The notes: generated by a model from the letters alone, not told the origin. Positions 51,220 to 60,171 are shown, numbered from the stretch's first letter. The stretch: DNA of 64,000 nt from Candidatus Rokuibacteriota bacterium (GCA_003220495.1 QHSP01000035.1:1-64000); one strand, 5' to 3'. Numbers and translations are program-made.

Positions 51220-52176
51220 TCAGCGTTCGACGACTCGCTGGGTTCGGTACTCGTCACGTAGGCGATCGCGGCGCGCCGTCGGCACGGTAACCGAGTTCGG
51301 GTCGCCGTCGCTCACGAATCGCTCGGTCGGGTTCTTGTCGAAGTAAGTCAGCCAGTACGCGAGCTCACGCTCGGTCGCCTGAATGCGGGGCAGGCGCACC
51401 GCATCGAACGAACGCGAATATGGCGACGGCGCTGCGCCGCCGGCGACCATCAGCACGGCGTCGTGGTTGTAATTCATGCCCTTGGCGGAGCCTTTCAGCA
51501 CCCAGCTCACATCGGCCGGATAGGAGCCGTGCGGCAACGCCAGCGTACGGGTCTTGTAGTCGGGGACGTGGCGCTGGATCCACACCTGCGCCTCGGCCAC
51601 CTGCGCCCGGACCGTTGCCTCAGGATACTTGGCGAGGTTGGCGTGCCAGAGCGTGTGGTTACCGATCTCGTAGCCCTGGCTCACCAGGTACTGGAGCTTC
51701 TTGCCTTCCAGGGCGGGCTGATTGAAGAGCCGGTTCGGCGGGCTTGCGCCCGGGAGCACGTAGAACGTGCCTCCGCGGCCGAAGTCCGGGTGCTCGCGCC
51801 TGAACGCCTCGAGGACACCGATGCCCGACTTGGGATCGATCTCGAGGGTGCCGTTGTGCTCGAGGTAGCGGAACTGACCGGGGGAGGAGTCGTCGAACGT
51901 GAGAACGACCGGAGTCGTCCCGGCCGGCAGGGTGATGCGCCGGTCGAGGAGGTCTCCCAGGTTGATCAGCCGATAGCCCTTGGCGTAGAGCGTCTCGAGG
52001 TCGCGACGGAAGTTCTCAGGCGTCCGAGTCCAGCGCTCTTCGGGGTAGTCGATCTTGTGATACTCGAGAATCATGACGCGCCCGAGCTCGTTGGGGGTGA
52101 GCTCACCGGCGCCGGCGAACGATACAAACAGCAAAGCCGCCGTGAGGATCAGTGAGAGTACGAGCAAAAGTTTCAC
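51220..52176 (-). CDS. Polysaccharide deacetylase (NodB-type), exported
   Basis: A 318-residue protein with a signal peptide (LLLVLSLILTAALLFVSFAGA) and NodB motifs: VVLTFDDSSPGQF (catalytic Asp and metal Asp), IGNHTLWHANLA (HxxxH metal site) and ALPHGSYPADVSWVL. Such enzymes remove N- or O-acetyl groups from peptidoglycan or exopolysaccharide in the periplasm. The GTG start overlaps the stop of the upstream DUF4015 gene (GTGA), so the two act together on a polysaccharide. Confidence 0.92.
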   Translation of the reverse strand: MKLLLVLSLILTAALLFVSFAGAGELTPNELGRVMILEYHKIDYPEERWTRTPENFRRDLETLYAKGYRLINLGDLLDRRITLPAGTTPVVLTFDDSSPGQFRYLEHNGTLEIDPKSGIGVLEAFRREHPDFGRGGTFYVLPGASPPNRLFNQPALEGKKLQYLVSQGYEIGNHTLWHANLAKYPEATVRAQVAEAQVWIQRHVPDYKTRTLALPHGSYPADVSWVLKGSAKGMNYNHDAVLMVAGGAAPSPYSRSFDAVRLPRIQATERELAYWLTYFDKNPTERFVSDGDPNSVTVPTARRDRLRDEYRTQRVVER

Positions 52177-53618
52177 TTAGTCCCTGAGGCCTCTTTCTGC
52201 CGCAGCGCGCCGGCCGTATAGTCGTTCCGGGGGTTCCAGAGCATCCAGCCGACCGCCCCGGCATCGTCGGCTCCCTTAATCTGGGCGCGGATCTCGGTCA
52301 CGCCGAAGATCCGCCTGTCGAATGCATAGTCCTTGAAATCCTGGAGCCACGGCCGTACCCGCACCTTCTGGTTCGCGGCGCGCTGGCGAATGAGCCGCAC
52401 GCTCTCGCGGACTATCTCATAGGGGTGCTGGACGGGGTTGCGGAATCCAGGGATGCCCACGTGGTAACCCGAGGGGTAGACCATGGGGCAGAAGTAGTCG
52501 AGGTGCGGCGCCAGCTCCTCGATGCGCTGGCCGATGTCCGTGTCGTTTTCGTTGAAGGCGGTGTAGCCGAAGACGTCGGCGGCGACGTAGACGCCCAGCG
52601 GGCCGAGCTCGCGCCGAGCCAGGCCGAGGAAGCCGGCGATGGCGGGGAGCCTCGTCACCTTGTTGTTGGGTGCCGAATACTTCGCGGCGCCCAGCTTGCC
52701 GTCGGTCGGGAAGCGGACGTAGTCGAACTGGATCTCGTCGAACCCCTTGGCGGCGGCCTCGCGTGCGATCGCGACGTTGTACTTCCAGACCTCCTCGCGG
52801 AAGGGGTCGACCCAGGCGAGCTTTTCGTTGTCGATCCACGGCTTCCCGGTGCGCGTGTCGATGATGGCGAGGTCGGGACGGCGGTTGGCGAGGATGTTGT
52901 CCTTGAAGGTCACGATGCGCGCGATCGTATAGATGCCCCGCGCCTTCAGATCGGCCATGAGCCCATCGAACTCCTTGAGCGTGGCTGGTCCCTGGGCGCC
53001 CACCGCCAGCGCCTCCGGCACCTCGGTACGGTAGACGATCCAACCGCGGTCACCCTTCACATCGATGACGACGGCATTGAGCTCGGTGCGCGCGGCCAGC
53101 TCGAGGACGCGGCCGCGGATTTCCTTGTGACCGATGCCGAAGTACGTGAGGTACGCCGCCTTGATCATTTGCGGCTTCAGGACGACCTCGAGCGCGGCCC
53201 GGGTGGGGGGCACGGTCACCCTCGCGAAGCCCGGGCGCTTGACGAGGAGCAGAGCGTCCGGTGGGTGGCCCTCGACGGTGAACCGTCCCTCGGCGTCTGT
53301 CCGGTGCTCGACGCCACCGATGACGACCGACGCGCCCTCGAGCGGAGCACGGCTGTCGTCAAGGATCTGACCACTGACCATCTTTGGCCAGGTCAGACGC
53401 GCCGGCTCGGGAGCGCGCTCGACCGGCTTGCCGAGATACTCGGAGACTGGACCAGGAGTTGGCGCTGGCTGAGGTCGAGCCAGCGTCGTCGCGCGGGCGA
53501 GGCTCGACGGAGCCAGCACCGCGTAGCCGGCAACAATCGCAACGATGAGAAGCCCGGCTGTATACGCTCCATCCAGGACGTTGCGACGACGATTCTGCGA
53601 CGTGCGCTCGTCACTCAT
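52173..53618 (-). CDS. DUF4015 putative glycoside hydrolase with N-terminal anchor and carboxypeptidase-regulatory-like domain
   Basis: A 481-residue protein. A single N-terminal transmembrane helix (YTAGLLIVAIVAGYAVLA) is followed by a Pro-rich linker and a small beta domain (GQILDDSRAPLEGASVVIGG to LEVVLKPQ) resembling a carboxypeptidase-regulatory fold. The DUF4015 barrel then has TELNAVVIDVKGDRGW, IYTIARIVTFKDNILA, FDEIQFDYVRFPTDGKLG and DYFCPMVYPSGYHVG. DUF4015 is a GH13-related presumed glycosidase. The longer open frame upstream is not family-like, so ATG 53618 is used. It works with the deacetylase next to it. Confidence 0.88.
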   Translation of the reverse strand: MSDERTSQNRRRNVLDGAYTAGLLIVAIVAGYAVLAPSSLARATTLARPQPAPTPGPVSEYLGKPVERAPEPARLTWPKMVSGQILDDSRAPLEGASVVIGGVEHRTDAEGRFTVEGHPPDALLLVKRPGFARVTVPPTRAALEVVLKPQMIKAAYLTYFGIGHKEIRGRVLELAARTELNAVVIDVKGDRGWIVYRTEVPEALAVGAQGPATLKEFDGLMADLKARGIYTIARIVTFKDNILANRRPDLAIIDTRTGKPWIDNEKLAWVDPFREEVWKYNVAIAREAAAKGFDEIQFDYVRFPTDGKLGAAKYSAPNNKVTRLPAIAGFLGLARRELGPLGVYVAADVFGYTAFNENDTDIGQRIEELAPHLDYFCPMVYPSGYHVGIPGFRNPVQHPYEIVRESVRLIRQRAANQKVRVRPWLQDFKDYAFDRRIFGVTEIRAQIKGADDAGAVGWMLWNPRNDYTAGALRQKEASGTK

Positions 53619-53687
53619 CGGTACTTTCGACAATACCCGGCGCGTGAAGGCGCACAAAGCAAAAATTTTGCGGATACAATTCGGCGC
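53619..53687. promoter_or_regulatory. Divergent promoter region
   Basis: This 69-base gap is AT-richer than its surroundings (includes AAAAATTTT). A -10-like TACAAT (53675-53680) would start transcription at or near the plus-strand ATG at 53688, so that message may be leaderless; no ribosome site is seen there. On the minus strand, TATTGT (53635-53630) could be the -10 of the DUF4015 gene. -35 boxes are weak on both strands. Confidence 0.3.
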
Positions 53688-54542
53688 ATGCCACTCATCA
53701 CACGCTTGGGATGTGAGACCGCGCGCAAACGTTCGGTCGTGGTCGGCGGACTTCGCTTGAGCTTCCTCGAGTGGGGAATCGCCGGGCACCCGGTCCTCTG
53801 TTTCCTCCACGGCGGCTCCGCCCATGCCCACTGGTTCGACCTCGTCACACCTGCGTTCACGGATCGATTTCACGTGATCGCGCTCGATCAGCGCGGTCAC
53901 GGCGAGAGCCAGTGGGCGAAGCCTCCGGCCTACGCGACCGAGAACTTCGCGGCGGACCTGCTCGGCTTCATCGACGCGCTCGGCCTGGCGCGAGTCGCGA
54001 TGATCGGTCACTCGATGGGCGGCCACAACGCCATGTCGTTCGCGGCCTGGCACCCGGACCGAGTGAGCGCGCTCGTGATCGTCGACTCACGGCCGACCAT
54101 CCCGACCGACCGGCTCGACCGGCTGCGCCGGCGCGGTGAGCGCACGCTGAGGCCGTATCCGACGCGTGAGGCCGCGGCGCAGTCCTTTCGTCTGTTGCCG
54201 CGCGAGACGAACGCCGACCCGGCCCTGCTCGCGCACCTGGGCACCGCGGGCGTGGTCGAGCGAGACGGGGCGTGGGTCTACCGCTTCGATCCGGCCAGCA
54301 ACGCCGAGCGCCATCCGGTCGACGCGTGGACGCTGCTCGATCGGATCACGGCGCCGACCCTGATCGCGCGCGGCGAGCTGAGCCCCGTTCTCCCGCGCAC
54401 CATGGCCGACAAGTTGCGGGGGGCGATCCGGGGCGCGTCATTGGTGGAAATTCCGGCGAGCTACCATCATCTAGTACTCGACAACCCCGGCGGATTCGTT
54501 CAAGAGCTGGACGCGTTCCTCGCGGCGTCGCCGCTGATGTAG
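53688..54542 (+). CDS. Alpha/beta hydrolase
   Basis: A 284-residue cytosolic hydrolase with CFLHGGSAHAHWFD (oxyanion), VIALDQRGHGES, nucleophile elbow MIGHSMGGHNAM, a late Asp/Glu region (PTLIARGELSPVLP) and His in PASYHHLVLDNP. The fold is close to haloalkane-dehalogenase-like and proline-iminopeptidase-like esterases. A leaderless start is possible since TACAAT lies only 8 bases before the ATG. The substrate is unknown. Confidence 0.9.
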   Translation: MPLITRLGCETARKRSVVVGGLRLSFLEWGIAGHPVLCFLHGGSAHAHWFDLVTPAFTDRFHVIALDQRGHGESQWAKPPAYATENFAADLLGFIDALGLARVAMIGHSMGGHNAMSFAAWHPDRVSALVIVDSRPTIPTDRLDRLRRRGERTLRPYPTREAAAQSFRLLPRETNADPALLAHLGTAGVVERDGAWVYRFDPASNAERHPVDAWTLLDRITAPTLIARGELSPVLPRTMADKLRGAIRGASLVEIPASYHHLVLDNPGGFVQELDAFLAASPLM

Positions 54543-54615
54543 TCAGCGCGCGCCCGCGCCTCGACTCCAGTCCATACGGCGAGCGTCGCCGCGGGGGCAG
54601 GCTTTCCGCAGCCTG

Positions 54616-55731
54616 CTAGCGGTCGATGCGGTAGCGCGCGATCGCGTCCGGGTCGAGCTCGACGCCGAGCCCCGGCCCCGACGGCACGCGGATCTCCCCG
54701 TTCACAGGGACGATGGGCTCGGTCACGATGTCGGCCCCGAGCGCTCCGCTGACCCCGACCGCGAACACGCCCTCCATGAGCGCGCCGGGCCAGGCCGCGC
54801 AGAGCTGCGCGACCGCGGCCGTCGCGACGCTCGTGCTCGGATGGTTGCCGGGGTAGATGCGCATTCCGGCCGCCGACGCGAGCGTCCAGAGGCGCCAGAC
54901 GCGATACATGCCGCCGTTCTTCGCGATCTTGGTCTGCACGACCGTGGCGGCGCGCCGGCGAATCACCTCGAGGAGCGAATGGTCGGTCGAGACCGACTCG
55001 TCGGCCATGATCGGAATGCTGGTCGCGCGGCACAGTGAGGCCAGGCCCTCGAGATCCCAGATCGCGATCGGCTGCTCGGCCACGTCGATCTCGTAGGGCT
55101 CCAGCTTCTTGAGAAGGGCGAGCGCCGCGTCGTAGGTGAGGGCGCCGTTGGCGTCGACCCTCAGCACGACCCGGTCCCCGAAGCGCTCCCGAAGCGCGAC
55201 GACGTTGGCGAGATCTTGTTTCGGATCGATCCCGATCTTCAGCCCGAAGTGGCGAAAGCCACGCTCATAGAAGCTCTGGGCCGATTCCATGAGCTCGCCG
55301 ACGGTGGGCTTCATCGCCAGGAGACCACCCACCCGGACCCGGTCGCGACACTCACCGGCGAAGAGCTTGTGAACCGGCAGGCCGACCGCCTTGCCGGCGA
55401 TGTCGTAGAGCGCGTCGGCGACGGCCGCCTGCGCGTAGAGCGTGTTGTAGAGCGCCTCGTTCAGCGTGTTCAGGATTCCGCCGATATCGAAGGGTGAGCG
55501 TCCGGCGATCAGCGGCTCGAAGTGGTCCTTGATGGTGCGGACGAGGCTCCAGAGCAGCTCCGCGCTACCCTGACGGCGCCACGCCTGGGTCTCGCCAATG
55601 CCGATGATGCCCTCGTCGGTGTGCACGCGCACGATCAGGGTCTCGAGCGTCTCGCGGGCGCCCTGGGAGATCTTGAACGGCTGGGCGAAGGGCAGGCGCA
55701 GCGGGATCGTTTCGAGCTCGGTGATCTTCAC
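54616..55731 (-). CDS. Enolase-superfamily enzyme, muconate-lactonizing/epimerase type
   Basis: A 371-residue enzyme with the N-terminal capping domain (RLPFAQPFKISQGARETLETL) and barrel residues HFGLKIG (first Lys), LRVDANGAL (Asp), DVAEQPI (Glu), IMADESV (Asp) and VVQTKIAKNGG (second Lys). This is the MLE/dipeptide-epimerase arrangement, with acid-base chemistry at a carbon alpha to a carboxylate and a Mg2+ site. Substrate could be a muconate, a dipeptide or an amino acid. It starts at GTG two bases after the MetX-like gene stop. Confidence 0.88.
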   Translation of the reverse strand: MKITELETIPLRLPFAQPFKISQGARETLETLIVRVHTDEGIIGIGETQAWRRQGSAELLWSLVRTIKDHFEPLIAGRSPFDIGGILNTLNEALYNTLYAQAAVADALYDIAGKAVGLPVHKLFAGECRDRVRVGGLLAMKPTVGELMESAQSFYERGFRHFGLKIGIDPKQDLANVVALRERFGDRVVLRVDANGALTYDAALALLKKLEPYEIDVAEQPIAIWDLEGLASLCRATSIPIMADESVSTDHSLLEVIRRRAATVVQTKIAKNGGMYRVWRLWTLASAAGMRIYPGNHPSTSVATAAVAQLCAAWPGALMEGVFAVGVSGALGADIVTEPIVPVNGEIRVPSGPGLGVELDPDAIARYRIDR

Positions 55732-55733
55732 GG

Positions 55734-56885
55734 CTACTGCTCGAGCCCGGCGATGAAGTCCTTCAAGGTGGGTCCCCACTTCGCCCACTCCGGGCCGCTG
55801 GCGGAGTGTCCGAGCTCGGTGTCGATCTCGAAATACTTGGCGTCCACACCGGCCCGGGTGAGCTTGTCCATCACGCCGGGCGCGATGGACGGCGGGAAGA
55901 TCTTGTCGGTCCGCGACAGGACGTAGAGCACCTTCGCGCGCACCCTGGTGAAGTCGCGCTCGGCGTCGAACTTCACCGCGGCCTTGCGCAAGGCGATCAT
56001 CGAGTTGGGGTCGAATTGACGGGCCCAGCCTTCCGCGAGCTGCCGGAGGCGCGCCGCACGCTGATCGGGGTCGGCGATCGTGCGCGCGAGCACCTCGTTC
56101 TGCCCGTAGCGCTCGAGCGTCTCGATGCGGAGCTTGAGCAGCGTGGGGAAGATCCCGCCACGCTCGTAGTGCCAGCCGCCGTTCCAGTTCGGGTCGGTGG
56201 CGAAGCGATCGAGCAGACTCTTCACGGCGGCGTCCCCACCAGAGCCCTTGGGGGCGGACACGACCGCGACGGCGCCGCTCATGAACGTGGGATAGGTCAC
56301 CGCCCACTGGAACGTCTGGTAGCCGCCGTACGACGGCCCCGCGACGGCGACGAGGTGCTGGACGTCGAGCGCTTCCAGCAGGGTCTTCTGGGCGCCGACG
56401 ATGTCGCGCAGGGTGATGTCCGGGAAGTCGGGACCGTACGGCTTGCCGGTCTTGGGATTCTTGCTCGCGGGCGCCGTGGAGCCGAACGAGGAGCCGAGCA
56501 TGTTGGACGACACGACGTAGTAGCGGTCGGTGTCGAGCGCCTTGCCCGGGCCGATGAGCCCGTCCCACCAGCCGACGGTCGCGTCGGTGACGGCGTACTT
56601 GCCGGCGGCGTGGTGGTTGCTCGTGAAGCCGTGGGTCACGAGGATCGCATTGCGACCCCCGGGCGCGAGCCGTCCGTACGTCTCGTAGGCGAGCGTCAGC
56701 TCGGGCAGCACCTGGCCGCTCTCGAGCTTGAACGCGGGCACCGTGAAGGTCCGGCTCAACACGCGCTCCAGCGAGTCCGGCGGATTCGCGGTGCCGCCGT
56801 TGCCGTTGCTGTGAATCGGGCCCGTTTCAGCGCAGGCAGACAGAGCCAGAGCGAGGAGACCGGCCAGCCAGGTCGCACGTGCCAT
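55734..56885 (-). CDS. MetX-like alpha/beta hydrolase, lipoprotein
   Basis: A 383-residue protein with a lipobox (LALALSAC, Cys18) followed by a homoserine-acetyltransferase-like fold: LPELTLAYETYGRL, AILVTHGFTSNHH, the nucleophile in VAVAGPSYGGYQTFQW, the Asp in LSRTDKIFPPS and the His in TELGHSASGPEW. MetX enzymes are cytoplasmic, so a lipid-anchored copy probably has a different hydrolase or acyltransferase role in the envelope. GSSFGSTAP matches the MetX GS-x-P region. It shares an operon with the enolase-superfamily gene. Confidence 0.87.
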   Translation of the reverse strand: MARATWLAGLLALALSACAETGPIHSNGNGGTANPPDSLERVLSRTFTVPAFKLESGQVLPELTLAYETYGRLAPGGRNAILVTHGFTSNHHAAGKYAVTDATVGWWDGLIGPGKALDTDRYYVVSSNMLGSSFGSTAPASKNPKTGKPYGPDFPDITLRDIVGAQKTLLEALDVQHLVAVAGPSYGGYQTFQWAVTYPTFMSGAVAVVSAPKGSGGDAAVKSLLDRFATDPNWNGGWHYERGGIFPTLLKLRIETLERYGQNEVLARTIADPDQRAARLRQLAEGWARQFDPNSMIALRKAAVKFDAERDFTRVRAKVLYVLSRTDKIFPPSIAPGVMDKLTRAGVDAKYFEIDTELGHSASGPEWAKWGPTLKDFIAGLEQ

Positions 56886-56982
56886 CTATGCCTCCTGATC
56901 ATCGAGCGCTCATGTCGGCCAAGCATAGGCCGCCTCGCCGTCGCAGGCAACCAACGCCGGGCGGTCTGCGTCCCCGTGGTCG

Positions 56983-57699
56983 CTACGCGGTGCCGACGTG
57001 GAGCGCGATCGTTCCCAGGCCGAATCTCCGATAGGTGACGTCGCGCAGCCCGACCTTCTCCATCAGCTCGGACAGCTCGTCCGGCGTGACGAAGCGATCC
57101 ACCGACTGCGGCAGGTAGGTGTACGCCTGCCGATCGCCGGCCACGAAGGCGCCGATGGCCGGGACCACGTGATTGAAGTAGGCGCCGAACGCCTTGCCCC
57201 AGAGAGGCTGCGCCGGGCGCACGATATCGAGGGTGACGACGCGGCCCCCCCGGACCGTCACGCGGCGCATCTCCGCAAGACCGCGCTCGAGATCTTCGAG
57301 ATTCCGCAGGAGGAACGCCGACATCACGCACGCAAAGGCGCCGTCGCGAAACGGGAGCGCCTGCGCGTCGGCGACGAGGAGCTGCAGGCGGGTTACCCCG
57401 CGCGCTCGAAGCTTGGCCTGCCCGACCCGGAGCATCCCTTCGGAGAAGTCTGCGCCGGCGACGAACCGGCCGGGCGTGCGGGCGCCTACGGCGATGGCGA
57501 GGTCGGCCGTGCCGGTGGCGAGATCGAGGACGGGCCCGCTCGGAGCGCCGGCGGCGGTGTCGGCGACCCGGCGGCGCCAGGCATGATGCCGGCCACCGGT
57601 CATGAGCGAGTTCATGAGGTCGTACCGGCGGGCGATGCGCGTGAACATCGTCCGCACGGCCTCGGCCTTGGACGCAGAGAACGTCGGCGAGGCCGGCAC
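56983..57699 (-). CDS. ubiE: Quinone-biosynthesis C-methyltransferase (UbiE/MenG)
   Basis: A 238-residue methyltransferase with the UbiE/MenG signatures: VRTMFTRIARRYDLMNSLMTGGRHHAWRR, VLDLATGTADLAI, GADFSEGMLRVGQAKL, ADAQALPFRDGAFACVMSAFLLRNL and GGRVVTLDIVRP. It methylates demethylmenaquinone (or the ubiquinone precursor). The GTG start overlaps the ubiA stop by one base (TAGTG). Whether the cell makes menaquinone, ubiquinone or both cannot be told from this region alone. Confidence 0.93.
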   Translation of the reverse strand: MPASPTFSASKAEAVRTMFTRIARRYDLMNSLMTGGRHHAWRRRVADTAAGAPSGPVLDLATGTADLAIAVGARTPGRFVAGADFSEGMLRVGQAKLRARGVTRLQLLVADAQALPFRDGAFACVMSAFLLRNLEDLERGLAEMRRVTVRGGRVVTLDIVRPAQPLWGKAFGAYFNHVVPAIGAFVAGDRQAYTYLPQSVDRFVTPDELSELMEKVGLRDVTYRRFGLGTIALHVGTA

Positions 57700-58544
57700 T
57701 ACCGCAGGCCGAGCACCACCGCGGCGAGCACGATCAGCGCGATGTAGCCGTTCACGTTGAAGAAGGCGACGTCGAGCCGCGAGAGATCGCGCGGGCTTAC
57801 GAGCGAGTGCTCGTAGGCGAAGAGCGCCACGACGGCGAGCCAGCCGACCCAGTAGAGCGGACCCAGGGCGAGCTGCCAGCCGAGCGCAGCGAGCGCTAGC
57901 GCGGTGAGCGCGTGGTTCACGCGGGCCGCGATCAGCGCGGCCCGCACGCCGAAGCGGGCGGCGAAAGAGTGGAGCCCCTGCGCGCGGTCGACCGCCACGT
58001 CCTGGCAGGCGTAGATCAGGTCGAAGCCGCCGATCCACGTCGTGAGCGCGAACCAGATCACGAAGGCGGGCGCCTCGAACGCGCCCCGGACCGCGATCCA
58101 GCCGCCGGCGCCCGCGATGCCGTCCGTGAAGCCGAGCACCCAGTGCGAGAGCCACGTGAAGCGCTTCATATAATGGTAGCCGACCAGGAAGACGAGGGCG
58201 AGCGGCGCCAGCACGAAGCAGAGCGGGTTCAGCATCCACGCCGCCTCGAACATGAGCACGGCGCCTGCGACCGCGAGCGCGCGCATCTCGCCGACGCCCA
58301 GCAAGCCTCGCGGCAGGTGCCGGCTCGCCGTCCGCGGATTCTGCGCGTCGATGAAGCGATCGATGACCCGGTTGGCGGCCATCGCGCACGTGCGGCCGCC
58401 GACCATCGCGGCCGTCACCCAGCCGACCGTCCACCAGCCGGGCCAGCCGCCCGCGGCCAGCACCATGGCGATGTAGGCGAAGGGGAGGGCGAAGATCGTG
58501 TGCTCGAACTTGATCGCCTCGAGCACGCGCCGTAGCTTGCTCAG
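57699..58544 (-). CDS. ubiA: 4-hydroxybenzoate-type prenyltransferase (UbiA family)
   Basis: A ~281-residue membrane prenyltransferase with eight or nine hydrophobic helices, the first Asp-rich motif NRVIDRFIDAQNPRTASR and the second DVAVDRAQGLHS. It transfers a polyprenyl chain to an aromatic acceptor in quinone synthesis. The best family-like start is a CTG at 58544 (reads SKLRRVLEAIKFEHT), forming CTGA with the ubiD stop; the first ordinary start is GTG at 58526. Flanked by ubiD and ubiE, it belongs to one operon. Confidence 0.92.
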   Translation of the reverse strand: MSKLRRVLEAIKFEHTIFALPFAYIAMVLAAGGWPGWWTVGWVTAAMVGGRTCAMAANRVIDRFIDAQNPRTASRHLPRGLLGVGEMRALAVAGAVLMFEAAWMLNPLCFVLAPLALVFLVGYHYMKRFTWLSHWVLGFTDGIAGAGGWIAVRGAFEAPAFVIWFALTTWIGGFDLIYACQDVAVDRAQGLHSFAARFGVRAALIAARVNHALTALALAALGWQLALGPLYWVGWLAVVALFAYEHSLVSPRDLSRLDVAFFNVNGYIALIVLAAVVLGLR

Positions 58545-60001
58545 AGCCCGTACTCCTTCCAGCGCCGCGTCACCCGCTCGCGCATCTCGTCGGTCATCAC
58601 GATCTCGTCCGGCCAGGGCTGGGCGACGTCGTCGAGCGCGCTTTTCTCGGTCGCGTCCACGCCGAGCTTGCCGCCGTAGCGGTGGCGCAGCGCCGCGTGG
58701 TCCAGATCGTCCATCGGCCCCTCGACGATCATGAGGTCGCGGCGTGGATCGATGTTGCCGGTCGCCCGCCAGGCGACTTCCGAGAGATCGTGGACGTTCA
58801 CGTGCTCGCTGACGACGACGATGGTCTTCGCCAGCATCATGAGTCCCATGCCCCAGAGGCCGCTCATGACCTTGCGCGCCTGGCCGGGGTAGCGCTTCTT
58901 GATCGAGACGATCACGAGGTTGTGGAACACACCCTCAGCCGGCATGTTCATGTCGACGACTTCCGGCAGCATCAGCCGGATGATCGGCAGGAAGAGCCGC
59001 TCGGTCGCCTTGCCGAGCCAGTAATCCTCCTGCGGCGGGCGCCCCACGATGGTCGTCGGATAGATCGGCCGCGCGCGGCGCGTGACGGCCGTGAGATGGA
59101 ACACCGGGTAGTCGCGTGCCAGCGAGTAGTAGCCGGTGTGATCGCCGAACGGCCCCTCGCGCCGGCGCTCGCGCGGGTCGACGTAGCCCTCGAGCACGAT
59201 CTCGGCGTGCGCCGGCACCTCGAGATCGTTCGTCACGCAGCGCACCAGCTCGACGCCGTGGCCGCGGAGCCAGCCGGCGAACACGACCTCGTCGACGCCG
59301 GGCGGCAGTGGCGCGGACGCCGCGTAGATCACCGCCGGATCGCCGCCGAGCGCGATCGCGACGGGCATACGGTCCCGCGTCGCGGCCTGCTCTTCGGCGA
59401 CCCGGTGATGCTCGGCGCCACCCTTGTGGGTCTGCCAGTGCATGCCGAGCGTGCGGTCGTCGAATACTTGGAGTCGATACATCCCCACGTTGCGCTGGCC
59501 CGAGCGCGGGTCGCGGGTGAAGACAGCCGGCAAGGTGATGTAGCGGCCGCCGTCGGCGGGCCAGCACTGGAGCGCCGGCAGCCCTGCGAGCGACGGGCGC
59601 GCCGTCTCGACGAGCTCCTGGCAGGGGCCGGCGGTCACGCGCTTGGGCCCGGCCTTCACGAGGTCGAAGAGTGTGTGAAGCTTGCCGAGACGCTCGGCGA
59701 AGGTGCCGGGCAGCTTCAAATCCAGGAGCTTGGCGACTCTCTCGCCGAGCTCGTCGAGGTGGCTCACCCCGAGGGCGGCGGCCATCCGGTCCTGGGCGCC
59801 GAAGGCATTCACGAGCACAGGCATGTCGAAGCCCTCGACGCGCTCGAACAGCAGCGCCACGTTGCGGTCGGGCGGGCTCTTCGAGACGCGGTCGGTGATC
59901 TCGGCGATCTCCAGATCGCGCGAGACGGACGCCGTCACCCGCTTGAGCCGCCCGTGCTTCTCGAGATGGTCGACGAACTCGCGGAGGTCGGTGAAGCTCA
60001 C
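58541..60001 (-). CDS. ubiD: UbiD-type decarboxylase
   Basis: A 486-residue protein matching UbiD: FTDLREFVDHLEKHGRLKRV, NVGMYRLQVFD (the prenyl-FMN region arginine), HKGGAEHHRVAEE, REGPFGDHTGYYSLARDY with the conserved Glu-Arg region around it, and LRHRYGGKLGVDATEK. UbiD uses prenylated FMN to decarboxylate 4-hydroxy-3-polyprenylbenzoate; the cofactor maker UbiX is not in this window. The GTG start overlaps the stop of a small membrane gene. Length is normal. Confidence 0.94.
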   Translation of the reverse strand: MSFTDLREFVDHLEKHGRLKRVTASVSRDLEIAEITDRVSKSPPDRNVALLFERVEGFDMPVLVNAFGAQDRMAAALGVSHLDELGERVAKLLDLKLPGTFAERLGKLHTLFDLVKAGPKRVTAGPCQELVETARPSLAGLPALQCWPADGGRYITLPAVFTRDPRSGQRNVGMYRLQVFDDRTLGMHWQTHKGGAEHHRVAEEQAATRDRMPVAIALGGDPAVIYAASAPLPPGVDEVVFAGWLRGHGVELVRCVTNDLEVPAHAEIVLEGYVDPRERRREGPFGDHTGYYSLARDYPVFHLTAVTRRARPIYPTTIVGRPPQEDYWLGKATERLFLPIIRLMLPEVVDMNMPAEGVFHNLVIVSIKKRYPGQARKVMSGLWGMGLMMLAKTIVVVSEHVNVHDLSEVAWRATGNIDPRRDLMIVEGPMDDLDHAALRHRYGGKLGVDATEKSALDDVAQPWPDEIVMTDEMRERVTRRWKEYGL

Positions 60002-60171
60002 TCGTGATTGAAGACGGGGCCGCCGGGCGTGACCACGCCGGCCTGCATCAGGCCTGCCAACAGGAGGGCGACAACCATCGGCAACGCAGGATCCTTCAGG
60101 TATGCGACGCCGGCGAGGACTACTGCGACGCCGGCAAGCACGAGTGTCGAGGTGTCCAGCGGCGACCGCAT
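59998..60171 (-). CDS. 57-residue membrane protein upstream of ubiD
   Basis: A short frame, ATG at 60171 to a TGA that overlaps the ubiD start (GTGA). It reads MRSPLDTSTLVLAG, two hydrophobic stretches (LVLAGVAVVLAGVAYL and LPMVVALLLAGLMQAGVV), then a Pro/Gly tail. The overlap and coupling to ubiD, with predicted helices, support a real gene. Function unknown; perhaps an assembly partner of the membrane quinone enzymes. Confidence 0.55.
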   Translation of the reverse strand: MRSPLDTSTLVLAGVAVVLAGVAYLKDPALPMVVALLLAGLMQAGVVTPGGPVFNHE

